From Anaerocolumna aminovalerica (GTDB lineage: Bacteria > Bacillota > Clostridia > Lachnospirales > Lachnospiraceae), in assembly GCF_900115365.1 (NCBI RefSeq), contig NZ_FOWD01000017.1, forward strand, positions 34,093 through 98,092: a DNA stretch of 64,000 nt, in the 5' to 3' direction. How positions within the stretch are numbered: the first letter of the stretch is position 1; each line of letters opens with the position of its first letter. The translations under genes were made by a program, and so were the position numbers. The notes under the pieces are model-generated. The model worked only from the letters and a program-made list of their open reading frames with translations, ran no database searches and had not been told where the DNA came from. This document shows, one piece after another, positions 9,025 through 17,675 of this stretch.

Positions 9025-10203
9025 ATGAAAGTTTTATTTTTAGGGTATGGGGTCAGCCGGGAAACTGCTTCAAAATTATATGGTGCATCGGTGGCCGGTA
9101 ATAAAATGCAGGTCAATGTATTGGAGCAGTTAGCCAAGTATCCGGATATTGATCTGAAATGTATTACAATATACCCTGTTGCTGCTTACCCTAATGGAAA
9201 ATTATTTATAAAACGGGAGAGAATCTGCCTATTTGATTCATTTTATTCCCTTAAAATAGGATTTCTTAATTTACCATTCCTAAAACAAGTATGTGAAACC
9301 CTTTCTACCTATATTGAAGGAAAAAGACTTATTGAAAAATATAAAATAAAAACTATTTTTACTTTTAACATGTTTCCTCAAGTGGGATTACCTGCAAAAT
9401 GGCTCAAAAAGAAATATGACTGTAACATAGTGACACTTCTTGCTGATCTGCCCATTGATGATACGGTTGGCAGAAAGGGTATTTCAAAGGTGCTTCGACG
9501 GATATTTGATCACTTAACCTGGAAGGGAATCTCATTCTGTAACAAAATAATCACATTAAATAAATATGCAATCCAGTTATATGCACCTGATAAGCCTTAT
9601 ATTGTAATGGAGGGGGGATTGGATCCCCGTGATATTAATGATATACCAGTAAAAATACCTGTAAAAAAGAATCTAGTTTATTCAGGAGCTCTTGTTGAAT
9701 ATAGTGGAATTATCAATTTAATAAAGGCTATGGAATATGTAGAGGATAAAGAGGTCATTCTTAATATTTATGGTAGTGGACAGATTACGGAGTATGTAGT
9801 TCAATGCGCGGAGAAAATGAATAACGTCCGCTATTGGGGAAAAGTTGATAACAATTCCATGAAGAGAATCCAAAGGGAAGCTTACTTACTCATTAATCCC
9901 AGACCGGTTGAAAATCTTATCTCTAAAGTTACATTTCCTTCCAAGATATTTGAATATATGGTCAGCGGAACTCCGGTACTGACCACAAGACTAAATGGTT
10001 TTACAGAAGAATATTACGATAAAATGTTTTTTGTAGAGAATAACGAACCCAATCAATTAGCCGGTAAAATCAATGAAGTAATGGGGCTGCCAAGGAGTGT
10101 TTTAAGAAAAAAGGCATTGTTAGCCAGACAATTTGTTTTAGAAAATAAGACATGGGAAAAGCAATGTAAAAAAATATATGAATTTATTAAAGAAGAAGTG
10201 TGA
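9025..10203 (+). CDS. GT4 family glycosyltransferase
   Basis: The product is 392 residues. The N-terminal domain contains FTFNMFPQVGLPAKWLKKKY. The donor domain starts near NLVYSGALVEYSGIINLIKAMEYV, and the nucleotide-sugar region is NPRPVENLISKVTFPSKIFEYMVSGTPVLTTRL, a GT4 variant with the SKIFEYMxSG signature. GGAGAGG at 9006-9012 lies upstream of the ATG. The last codons and the TGA stop fall inside the first copy of a tandem repeat beginning at 10195, so the extreme C-terminus (EEV) is repeat-derived. It is predicted to be another cytoplasmic sugar transferase of the repeat unit. Confidence 0.88.
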   Translation: MKVLFLGYGVSRETASKLYGASVAGNKMQVNVLEQLAKYPDIDLKCITIYPVAAYPNGKLFIKRERICLFDSFYSLKIGFLNLPFLKQVCETLSTYIEGKRLIEKYKIKTIFTFNMFPQVGLPAKWLKKKYDCNIVTLLADLPIDDTVGRKGISKVLRRIFDHLTWKGISFCNKIITLNKYAIQLYAPDKPYIVMEGGLDPRDINDIPVKIPVKKNLVYSGALVEYSGIINLIKAMEYVEDKEVILNIYGSGQITEYVVQCAEKMNNVRYWGKVDNNSMKRIQREAYLLINPRPVENLISKVTFPSKIFEYMVSGTPVLTTRLNGFTEEYYDKMFFVENNEPNQLAGKINEVMGLPRSVLRKKALLARQFVLENKTWEKQCKKIYEFIKEEV

Positions 10204-10458
10204 AGAAAAAGCATCTTCCCACTTGGAAGAACTCCAACATGAGAATTCATAGGAATTCTCACGTTGAACTTCTTCTCTATTATTTGAGATGTCGCGAAGC
10301 GACAACAATATGGAAGTGTGAAGGAAAAGCATCTTCCCACTTGGAAGAACTCCAACATGAGAATCCATTGGAATTCTCACGTTGAACTTCTTCTCTATTA
10401 TTTAGATGTCGCGAAGCGACAACAATATGGAAGTGTGAAGGAAAAGCTTCCCACTTAA
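10195..10458. repeat. Tandem ~117-bp palindromic repeat (2 full copies + 28-bp partial)
   Basis: Copy 1 spans 10195-10312, copy 2 10313-10429 and a partial third 10430-10458. The full copies differ at only a few bases. Each unit holds three hairpins: a cttcc/ggaag stem, a 14-bp stem with one mismatch (10235-10248 with 10253-10266 in copy 1) and a mini-hairpin tgtcgc-gaa-gcgaca (10290-10304 and 10407-10421). The GCGAAGC core is known to form an unusually stable DNA mini-hairpin. A diverged copy lies at 47949-48083. The array fills the gap between a glycosyltransferase and the polymerase gene and donates the former's stop codon. Short frames on both strands inside it are not credible genes. Confidence 0.9.
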
Positions 10459-10515
10459 AGTTTATGTCAGATAGAATCAGGGCAGTTTGATTCTGCCTGG
10501 CTTGGAGGACTGAAT

Positions 10516-11751
10516 ATGAAAGAAATTATTAAGAATCCCAGTGAAAATAGAACAGACAATTTTGATAAGTTTGTGTTTTACGCCTGTGTTATTGATACAC
10601 TTTTTTTGCCTTATTTTTGGTTTATATCAGTTCCCTATACAATGCCTCTGACATTTTATTGGTTATTAAGAAGATATAAGAAATTAAATGAATCAAAAGA
10701 ATACAAATTATTTCTTATAATTTTTATATTTATGAGTATCAGTACAATGTTCAGCTTTATTCTAGCTCCCCAGTATATATATAAAAATTTGGTATATTTA
10801 ATCCAGTTTACCACTATGTTTTTGTATTATTTTATATTTGTGTATTATCTGAATCAATTCGACTTTAAGGGGAAGAATTTTTTAATTGTATTTATTGTAT
10901 CTGCAGTCATATTAGCCGTATTCTATAATATTGATAAATCTTTTTACCACAAAGTAGTACTGTTTTGGAATCACCGCTCCGGAATTTCCATCAACGAACT
11001 TTCCTATACCAATTTTGTTGGATACCGGTATTCTTTTATATGGATGGATGCCAATAACATAGGATATATGATGAATGCAATTGTATTGTATTTATGGTGT
11101 AATGAGAAAACCAGTTTTTTTACCAAAACATTTTCCTTATTATCCTTACTGTTTGTGCTGATATCCTGCATGAGCAACGGAGGATTCTTAGTTTTTGTTT
11201 TTAATATTATTGTATTTATTATTGTAGAGCTAATCCAGTTACTAAAAGGAAAATATAAGTTAAAGTTTCACATTACCCCCACTTCTTTGTTTTTGTTTCT
11301 GATTACGGTATTATCACTGATCTATATCATTCCGCAGATACCAAAGTATTTAGAAACTGGAGTTGCTCTGGAGGCATTAGAGCGGATTGACAGAAATTCA
11401 GGAGATTCCCGTATTAGAATATGGCAGTTTATAATTGAGAAAGTTAATTTCCTGGAATATATATTTTGGGGTAAAGGTGGAGTTACATTAGTGGATGGAA
11501 GTAAATTTTCTCCTCACAATGGACATTTTTACTGGATTCTTGGATATGGATTTATTTCATACGTTCTATTTATGTATTTAATCTTTCGAAAAAGAAAAAG
11601 AACCGGTCTGAAACAATATATCTGGGTGCTGTCTATATTAATAGGCTTTACTGTTAATATCCTCCTTGGAGAAATAAAAATGATGGGTATTGTAATGCTG
11701 TTAGTTGCATGTTCATCCAGTCAAAAATATCTGGAAGCCAGAGACAGCTAA
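10516..11751 (+). CDS. Wzy-like O-antigen/capsule polymerase
   Basis: The product is 411 residues, almost entirely membrane-spanning, with about ten to eleven hydrophobic segments. A large extracytoplasmic loop near residues 285-345 contains GDSRIRIWQFIIEK and FSPHNGHFYWILGYGF, which fits the R-x-x-W and HN-containing loop of Wzy/WaaL polymerases and ligases. It is expected to polymerise lipid-linked repeat units at the outer membrane-leaflet face after the flippase delivers them. Its start follows GGAGG at 10504-10508. As usual for Wzy, overall similarity is low, so the call rests on topology, loop motif and context. A separate ligase in another part of the genome cannot be excluded. Confidence 0.78.
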   Translation: MKEIIKNPSENRTDNFDKFVFYACVIDTLFLPYFWFISVPYTMPLTFYWLLRRYKKLNESKEYKLFLIIFIFMSISTMFSFILAPQYIYKNLVYLIQFTTMFLYYFIFVYYLNQFDFKGKNFLIVFIVSAVILAVFYNIDKSFYHKVVLFWNHRSGISINELSYTNFVGYRYSFIWMDANNIGYMMNAIVLYLWCNEKTSFFTKTFSLLSLLFVLISCMSNGGFLVFVFNIIVFIIVELIQLLKGKYKLKFHITPTSLFLFLITVLSLIYIIPQIPKYLETGVALEALERIDRNSGDSRIRIWQFIIEKVNFLEYIFWGKGGVTLVDGSKFSPHNGHFYWILGYGFISYVLFMYLIFRKRKRTGLKQYIWVLSILIGFTVNILLGEIKMMGIVMLLVACSSSQKYLEARDS

Positions 11752-11789
11752 AAACTGATTAAAAGCCATAAAAAAGAAGCGAGATCATT

Positions 11790-12770
11790 ATGAATAAAGA
11801 TTTAATAAGTGTTATTGTACCGGTTTATAATGTGGAGGAATATATAAGTGAGTGTATTGAATCCATACAGGACCAGACTCACAATTTATTGGAAATCATC
11901 CTGGTTGATGATGGCTCTACAGACAGCAGCGGAGAAACATGTGACAGATATGCAAAAAGTGATAGTAGAATTGTTGTCATTCATCAAAAAAACAAAGGTG
12001 TCTCATCTGCAAGAAACTCTGGATTAAAACGGGCTTCCGGTGATTACATCGGTTTTGTGGATGGAGATGATAAAATTGTCCCCAGCATGTATGAAGAGAT
12101 GCTAAAAACCATACATGTCCATCATTCACAGATGTGCGTATGCACAAAGCATATCTTTCATGACCGAATATTAAAAAATTCAAATATTGGAAAAAACCAG
12201 ATTACAAACAAAGAGGCTATTATGGAATTGCTGCAAATGAACTTTCCAACTTCTTTGGGTTCTGGTCTATATGAAAGAAGTTTAGTTAAAAATCTTTACC
12301 TGAATAAAGAAATCCATTACTGGGAAGATTTTGAATTTCAGCTTCGGGTACTGGATAGGGCAAAATTAATTTCAATCTATGATTATCCATTGTATTATTA
12401 CCGTCAAAGGAATGAGAGTGCCAATCATCAGCAAATCAATGACAAAGTAATGTCATGCTTAAAAATAGCTCCTTACGTTAACAGATTTATAATTAGTAAT
12501 TATCCGGAATATGAGGCAGAATCAAGAGAGCTTTATACAGTCTTTTTACAAATTGTTATAGGCTATTTATCAAAATCTGAAATTGTCCATAAAAAATACT
12601 TTAAAACAATAACAAAAAATGCAAGAAAATATCTCTTATATGCAATAAAATCGAGAAATATTAGACTTTTAATGAAAATTTATATTATTTTATGTGTTAT
12701 TGATGCCAGGATTTTTTGGAAGGTATACCGGACTATAAAGGGTATCCAGACAAGGAATAGAAGGAGTTAA
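11790..12770 (+). CDS. GT2 family glycosyltransferase
   Basis: The product is 326 residues with a GT-A fold. SVIVPVYNVEEYISECIESIQ and ILVDDGSTDSSGETCDRYA form the nucleotide-binding region, NKGVSSARNSGL follows, and VDGDD is the metal-coordinating DxD motif. A later segment, WEDFEFQLRVL, matches the catalytic-base ED motif of inverting GT2 enzymes. A basic C-terminal tail with one hydrophobic segment may anchor it to the membrane. The only GT2 seen in this locus, it presumably makes a beta linkage. AAGAAGCGAGA upstream of 11790 is a weak ribosome site. The gene is followed by a structured repeat element that leads into the pyruvyltransferase. Confidence 0.9.
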   Translation: MNKDLISVIVPVYNVEEYISECIESIQDQTHNLLEIILVDDGSTDSSGETCDRYAKSDSRIVVIHQKNKGVSSARNSGLKRASGDYIGFVDGDDKIVPSMYEEMLKTIHVHHSQMCVCTKHIFHDRILKNSNIGKNQITNKEAIMELLQMNFPTSLGSGLYERSLVKNLYLNKEIHYWEDFEFQLRVLDRAKLISIYDYPLYYYRQRNESANHQQINDKVMSCLKIAPYVNRFIISNYPEYEAESRELYTVFLQIVIGYLSKSEIVHKKYFKTITKNARKYLLYAIKSRNIRLLMKIYIILCVIDARIFWKVYRTIKGIQTRNRRS

Positions 12771-12784
12771 TAGCAGGGACAGAT

Positions 12785-12947
12785 TTGAGATGTGGCAAAG
12801 CCACATCATGCGGGGAAGGTTGCAAGAAAATAAAGTATAGAAAGAATGCCACATCATAATTCTTTCAACTTGATCTTTTGTGGCGGTATCACATCTGCAA
12901 ACAGAGTACCACATTTGCAAACGGTTGTGATACGCAATGGGTGTATA
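12785..12947 (+). repeat. Composite palindromic leader element (copy A) ending at the pyruvyltransferase start
   Basis: The first part (12789-12807) is a mini-hairpin with 8-bp arms gatgtggc/gccacatc around AAA, related to the mini-hairpin of the 10195 repeat. From 12818 follows the element shared with the regions before lplA and the lipoprotein gene. It has a GCCACA...TGTGGC hairpin (about 12849-12885), a second hairpin with GTATCACA/TGTGATAC arms, then a conserved tail, caatgggtgtata, directly abutting the ATG at 12948. The upstream reading frame stays open through the element, but the conserved feature is base pairing, so it is treated as an untranslated leader. Confidence 0.75.
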
Positions 12948-14093
12948 ATGAAAAAAATTGGAATAATTACCCTAAATGGTTATTTTAATTACGGAAACCG
13001 CTTACAAAATTATGCTTTACAAGAAGTATTAAAATCTTTGGGTTTTCAAGTGGAAACCATATTAGTTGATACAACAAATCAATCTGAAAATACATCTCCG
13101 ATTCCTATGAGGAATAGAATATTTTTTAAAAATAGAAAGAAAAAAGATATGGAACTTTCTGAAGTGCTTTACAAGATTATTACAATATTGTGGAATCAAA
13201 TTCATAAGAAGGAAATCGTAAAGTCCAGAATGCAGCGGATAAAACGATTGAAAGCTTTTTCAAATAAGTATATTAAAGAAACGAAATTTTGTATATCCAG
13301 TGAAAATATACCGGAGAATTTAGCACACTGTTATGATTATTTTGTTGCTGGGAGTGACCAGGTATGGAATCCGGACTATATTCATAATTCATCCATTTAT
13401 TTTTTAACCTTTGCTCCCGGGAAGAAAAGAATTGCTTATTCCCCTAGCTTTGGTATCTCTCATATTCCCACTGAATATTCAGAAGCTTATAAACTATGGC
13501 TTTCTGAAATGGCCAGCTTATCTGTAAGAGAAGAGGCCGGAGCAGATATTATAAGAAATTTAACAGGGAGGGAGGCTGAGGTTCTTATTGACCCCACTCT
13601 TTTATTAACAAAAGAAAATTGGCTTTTAATATCTAAGGAACCTGTCTATAAACCGAAAAGGTGCTATCTGTTAACCTACTTTTTGGGAGAACAAACACTG
13701 GATAGAAAGAAAAAAATAAAAGAAATAGCAAGGGCGAATAGTTTAATTGTAGTGAATCTAGCAGATATGAAGGATCCAAAAAGATATTCGGCTGATCCCG
13801 GCGAATTTATTGGGTATATACAATCTTCCAGTGTTATTTTTACAGATTCTTTTCATGGATGTGTATTTGCCATTTTATTTGAAAAACCATTTGTTGTATT
13901 TGACAGAATTGGGACCGGGACTTCCATGAATTCCAGAATCGATACGCTTCTTGGTACATTCCGGTTACAAACAAGGAAATGGGAGGTTTTAAGAAAGGAT
14001 GAAATTTTTCAATTAGATTATTCACAGACTGCGCCTATTTTAGAAAATGAACGTAACAAAGCAATTAATTATCTAAAAGGTACATTAAGTTAA
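12948..14093 (+). CDS. Polysaccharide pyruvyl transferase family protein
   Basis: The product is about 381 residues. It begins MKKIGIITLNGYFNYGNRLQNYALQ, the classic opening of the pyruvyltransferase family (nucleotide-free phosphoenolpyruvate-dependent ketal formation on sugars). VAGSDQVWNPDY and VIFTDSFHGCVFAILFEKPFVVF are the other two family landmarks. The protein would add a pyruvate ketal to a repeat-unit sugar, giving the polymer extra negative charge. ATG 12948 is chosen because the family motif starts there; an in-frame ATG at 12846 would add 34 residues encoded by the repeated leader element. Only a weak GGGTG ribosome site precedes it, and the same oddity recurs at lplA and lpdA. 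Confidence 0.88.
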   Translation: MKKIGIITLNGYFNYGNRLQNYALQEVLKSLGFQVETILVDTTNQSENTSPIPMRNRIFFKNRKKKDMELSEVLYKIITILWNQIHKKEIVKSRMQRIKRLKAFSNKYIKETKFCISSENIPENLAHCYDYFVAGSDQVWNPDYIHNSSIYFLTFAPGKKRIAYSPSFGISHIPTEYSEAYKLWLSEMASLSVREEAGADIIRNLTGREAEVLIDPTLLLTKENWLLISKEPVYKPKRCYLLTYFLGEQTLDRKKKIKEIARANSLIVVNLADMKDPKRYSADPGEFIGYIQSSSVIFTDSFHGCVFAILFEKPFVVFDRIGTGTSMNSRIDTLLGTFRLQTRKWEVLRKDEIFQLDYSQTAPILENERNKAINYLKGTLS

Positions 14094-14146
14094 TAAAGAT
14101 CAAATTTTATATTTAATATGAAAAGTTCTATGAAAGTGGTATCAAT

Positions 14147-16891
14147 ATGGGGAGAATCGAAAATGCAGAACGGAATATTTTCTTTGGTATCTTAGGAAAT
14201 ATTGTATCCTTTATCCTGGGATTTATATCAAGGACAGTCTTTATTCACAACCTGAGTGTAACCTATCTTGGTGTCAATGGCTTATATACGAATATATTAT
14301 CTGTATTATCATTAGCAGAACTTGGTATTGGTACAGCAATGAATTATAGTCTCTATAAACCTGTAGCAGAAAATAATTATGAGACCATAAAGACACTGAT
14401 GCAGTTATATAAAAAGATTTATCGTATTATTGCCATAATTATAACAGTGGCAGGATTAATTCTGCTGCCCTTTTTAAAATTCATCATAAAAGACCCAGGA
14501 AACATCAGTCAAAATGAATTGTTCCTATATTATTTCATATTTTTGTTCAACACAGTCAGTACCTATTTTGTATCATATAAATACAGTTTAGTAAATGCAG
14601 AGCAAAAGAATTATATACAATCTAATATTCAAGTCATTACTTCAGTGGCTGTATTAATATCACAGATTATTATCCTGAAAATATTTAAAAGCTTTATGCT
14701 CTATTTAATTGCTGGAGCGGTTATTGGAGTGATACAAAAAGTATTCGTTCATTTATATTTGAATAAGCAATATCCCTATCTTTTAGAAAAAGATTATATT
14801 CCTTTATCCAAAGAAGAAATGAAACCCATTAAAAAAAACATGACCGCTTTAATGTATCATAAATTTGGAGATGTTATGATACATCAAACGGATAATATTA
14901 TTCTTTCTTCATTTGTTAATGTAACTTTTGTTGGATTATTATCCAATTATAATCTGATTATTTTTTCGGTAATTAGCTTTATTAATATAATTTTTAATTC
15001 TCTGATCTCTGGGTTCGGCAATTTGATTGCATTAGACAGTAAGGAAAAGCAATACAAATTATTTAAAGTTTATCGTTTTTCTGCTTTCTGGATCTATGGA
15101 ATGGTCCTGATTATTTTATATTTTATGCTGACTCCCTTTATTACCCTTTGGATTGGAGAAGATATGGTTATTAGTAATACAGCAATACTATTAATTATGG
15201 TGGACTACTATTTTAAAGCCCATCGTATTGCGGTAAATAATTATAAAACAGCAGCTGGTATTTTTGATGCGGATAAATACATTGCTCTGATTCAAGGGAT
15301 TGTAAACTTAATTATTTCCATACTGCTGGTTCAATTAATTGGAATAAATGGCGTATTTATTGGAACTATAGTATCCGGTTTAATTTCTAATTTTACCAGG
15401 CCTTTTATTATATATAATATGATATTTAATAAAAAAGCCCATGAATATTACAAGGATTCCTTTCTTTACCTTATTACCATCATCATGGTGTTTTTTATCT
15501 GCCAATTAGTAAGGAAATCATTTTGTAATAACATAACACCAGTAAGCCTTTTTGTTTTATTTATACTGGTAATTACAATACCAAATTTGTCTTTTTTCAT
15601 CTTGTTTCGTAAACGGGAGGAATTCGTATATATGCAGGAAATTTTAAAATCCTATCCAGATAAGTTTAATAATATTAATAAATTCTATTCCAATACTCTC
15701 TTAAAGGCCGGAAATAAGATAAGATTCATTAAGAATAAAAAGACAGTTTACGTTAAAAAGGATATTACGGATAAAAGTGAAGAGGCTCCATTATCCTCTG
15801 ATTCTAACAAGATAGAAGAAGAGTGGATTGCTATATTCAACAATCTGCGTAAAAACACAAGAATTCAGATTCTAACTTATCCGGAGATTAGTACGAAGCA
15901 GATGATAAGAACTAATATCTACAGTATTATTTTCACAAGGAAGCTGACCAGAGCAGATCATTTTTTCTGGCCCAATGGACTTTTAGCTTCGGCTTTAGAA
16001 TGCTCTTACCATGCAAGCAAGGATATTCAGGACTTTTATATACTGAAACAATACTATGATAAATGGATTCAAAATGGTATTCCTATTGTAAATCCTGATC
16101 ATGCCATAAATGGTTATTCCTTAATTTATGTACATCAAAAAATGAAAAAAGATATTTACAAAGAAGCCATTCAAAAAATTATCAATTATTTATATGATTA
16201 TCCAAGAGATAAAAAGAATAGTTTTCCCTATAGAAAAAACAGTCCTAATGATATTTATATCGATAGTATAGGCATGATATGTCCTTTCTTATGCCGTTAT
16301 GGAAAAATATATCATGATGAAAAGGCTATAAATTTAGCTGTAAAACAGATTATCAATTTTATTCATTTTGGATTTGATAGGAATACATTTCTTCCATATC
16401 ATGGGTACAATTTAAAAGAAGACAGCAAATTAGGAATCATTGGATGGGGCAGAGGAGTAGGATGGTTATTGATAGGCATGGTAGACAGCCTTGAATATAT
16501 TGATTCCATGAACCCCAACTATAATTTTTTAGTTAGAACTTTTATTAAAGTTGTTGAAACCACTATAAAGTATCAGAAGGATAATGGGTACTACTCCTGG
16601 CAGTTAACAGCTTTAGAGGGACACATTGATACATCATCAACTTCCATGATATCTTATGCCATTCATAGGGGAGTTAAAATAGGTATACTGAATAAAACTT
16701 ATTTATATTATTCGAATTTAGGGCTTCAGGCTCTTCGGAATTCTGTAATAGATGGTCTGGTAACCAATTCTTCAGCAGAATGTATGGGATTTAGCATGTA
16801 CCCTCAAAGATATGATGTATTTCCATGGTCTCAAGGTCCAACCACTGCGTTAGCAGCTTTATCGCTGGATGCAATTAGAAATAATGAATAA
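14147..16891 (+). CDS. Fusion: Wzx-like flippase + GH88/GH105-type hydrolase domain
   Basis: The product is 914 residues. Residues 1-about 490 form a MOP-superfamily polysaccharide exporter: an amphipathic start, RTVFIHNLSVTYLGVNGLYTNILSVLSLAELGIG and 12-14 hydrophobic segments. A charged linker spans about residues 495-560. The remainder is an (alpha/alpha)6-barrel-like domain resembling unsaturated uronyl hydrolases: YIDSIGM with the candidate catalytic Asp706, HGYN, W767-G-R-G-V-G-W773 (the W-x-R-G-x-G-W hallmark) and a final FPWSQGPTTALAALSL. Flippases are normally about 470-510 residues, so this is a true extension with no internal stop. The C-terminus is expected in the cytoplasm. It may edit or sense the lipid-linked unit being exported (inference). 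Confidence 0.82.
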   Translation: MGRIENAERNIFFGILGNIVSFILGFISRTVFIHNLSVTYLGVNGLYTNILSVLSLAELGIGTAMNYSLYKPVAENNYETIKTLMQLYKKIYRIIAIIITVAGLILLPFLKFIIKDPGNISQNELFLYYFIFLFNTVSTYFVSYKYSLVNAEQKNYIQSNIQVITSVAVLISQIIILKIFKSFMLYLIAGAVIGVIQKVFVHLYLNKQYPYLLEKDYIPLSKEEMKPIKKNMTALMYHKFGDVMIHQTDNIILSSFVNVTFVGLLSNYNLIIFSVISFINIIFNSLISGFGNLIALDSKEKQYKLFKVYRFSAFWIYGMVLIILYFMLTPFITLWIGEDMVISNTAILLIMVDYYFKAHRIAVNNYKTAAGIFDADKYIALIQGIVNLIISILLVQLIGINGVFIGTIVSGLISNFTRPFIIYNMIFNKKAHEYYKDSFLYLITIIMVFFICQLVRKSFCNNITPVSLFVLFILVITIPNLSFFILFRKREEFVYMQEILKSYPDKFNNINKFYSNTLLKAGNKIRFIKNKKTVYVKKDITDKSEEAPLSSDSNKIEEEWIAIFNNLRKNTRIQILTYPEISTKQMIRTNIYSIIFTRKLTRADHFFWPNGLLASALECSYHASKDIQDFYILKQYYDKWIQNGIPIVNPDHAINGYSLIYVHQKMKKDIYKEAIQKIINYLYDYPRDKKNSFPYRKNSPNDIYIDSIGMICPFLCRYGKIYHDEKAINLAVKQIINFIHFGFDRNTFLPYHGYNLKEDSKLGIIGWGRGVGWLLIGMVDSLEYIDSMNPNYNFLVRTFIKVVETTIKYQKDNGYYSWQLTALEGHIDTSSTSMISYAIHRGVKIGILNKTYLYYSNLGLQALRNSVIDGLVTNSSAECMGFSMYPQRYDVFPWSQGPTTALAALSLDAIRNNE

Positions 16892-16958
16892 CAGAACCTT
16901 TTTCTGTAGTTGGAAGGATTTTAAAAAATAAGAACGTATTCTTGCAAAACATGTAATC

Positions 16959-16995
16959 AGGCCGCCTTTCCTCTGTAAATTGAAATGCGGCCTTT
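16959..16995. terminator. Inverted repeat between convergent genes, possible terminator
   Basis: Arms 16959-16965 (aggccgc) and 16987-16993 (gcggcct) enclose a 21-nt loop and lie between the convergent flippase-fusion gene and the minus-strand small membrane gene. The T-run after the plus-strand stem is short, so termination efficiency is uncertain; it may act in both directions. Confidence 0.5.
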
Positions 16996-17020
16996 ATACC
17001 GGATAAAACTATGATTCACT

Positions 17021-17347
17021 CTATTTGCGTTTTTTAAAGATATGACAGATATGAAAAATCCTGTATAGAGTACCAGACATTATTGCAAGCAGGATACCGA
17101 TAAATATGCTCAAAAGACCATACCTTCTAGTAAAACTTAAACAATTAAAGCTCGTAAGAAGAGCTGTCATGGTATAAATACCTTTGAAAAAATACAATCC
17201 CGTAATATTGATTAAAAAAATAAATAAATCAAATATTAAAGCAGTTGTTATCCGGGGTTCTCCATCTACACATCCTATTTTTCCATATACCTTAGCTGCA
17301 ATTAATCCAGGAACTAACATTATTAAAAAGAATCTGATAAAGTCCAT
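17021..17347 (-). CDS. Small integral membrane protein of unknown function
   Basis: The product is 108 residues with about three hydrophobic segments (LIMLVPGLIAAKVYG, a central LIFDLFIFLINITGLYFF and GLLSIFIGILLAIMSGTLY) and a basic KKRK end. I do not recognise the family with confidence. It is transcribed against the capsule genes on either side. A strong ribosome site (AAAGGAG, plus-strand complement at 17355-17361) precedes the ATG, which supports a real gene over the overlapping plus-strand frame. It sits between the flippase-hydrolase gene and capE, so a link to the polysaccharide is possible but unproven. Confidence 0.72.
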   Translation of the reverse strand: MDFIRFFLIMLVPGLIAAKVYGKIGCVDGEPRITTALIFDLFIFLINITGLYFFKGIYTMTALLTSFNCLSFTRRYGLLSIFIGILLAIMSGTLYRIFHICHIFKKRK

Positions 17348-17675
17348 AATTCGTCTCCTTTCATTATAAAATCAGGTAAAACTTCAATTCGGGTGTATTT
17401 TGAACTGAATTGGAATTTATTTAAACTTATCTTTTGAGGCAGCAGCCATTAATAACCATTATCCAAATGGTAGTATTATGACTAACTGACATCTGATAAA
17501 AAGTTATATTATTATATTATGAAACAAACCTATAAAATGTTACAAAAAATGTCGTAAAAGTAAAAAACAAAAAGAATAATATATAATAGTGTCACCCTAT
17601 ACCTTAAATTTCTTTGTTCTACTTAATTATAAAATTCATACAATAAAAAGATAGAGGCTTTAAATAGGAGTAAAA
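17348..17675. other. Intergenic region upstream of capE, divergent promoter zone
   Basis: 328 bp of AT-rich sequence separate the divergent small membrane gene and capE. It must hold promoters in both directions. A TATAAT at about 17580-17585 and a TACAAT near 17640 are possible capE -10 boxes, but neither has a convincing -35 at 17 bp. No open frame, repeat or structured RNA was recognised. Confidence 0.4.

Noticed and set aside
10053..10385. Short open frames on both strands within the tandem repeat
   Set aside because: Their sequences simply repeat with the DNA unit, they have no ribosome sites and they overlap a solid glycosyltransferase gene.
10195..10458. CRISPR array
   Set aside because: Units are 117-118 bp and abut directly with no unique spacers; there are no cas genes. 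It is a tandem palindromic repeat.
12846..12947. N-terminal extension of the pyruvyltransferase (34 extra codons), resembling the extension before the lipoprotein gene
   Set aside because: The two translated extensions look alike only because the DNA is the same repeated leader. The lplA copy has a stop in that frame, a signal peptide or family motif begins exactly at the downstream ATG, and substitutions preserve stems rather than codons.
17184..17369. Plus-strand frame opposite the small membrane protein
   Set aside because: No ribosome site and no recognisable features, whereas the minus-strand frame has AAAGGAG and clear membrane segments.
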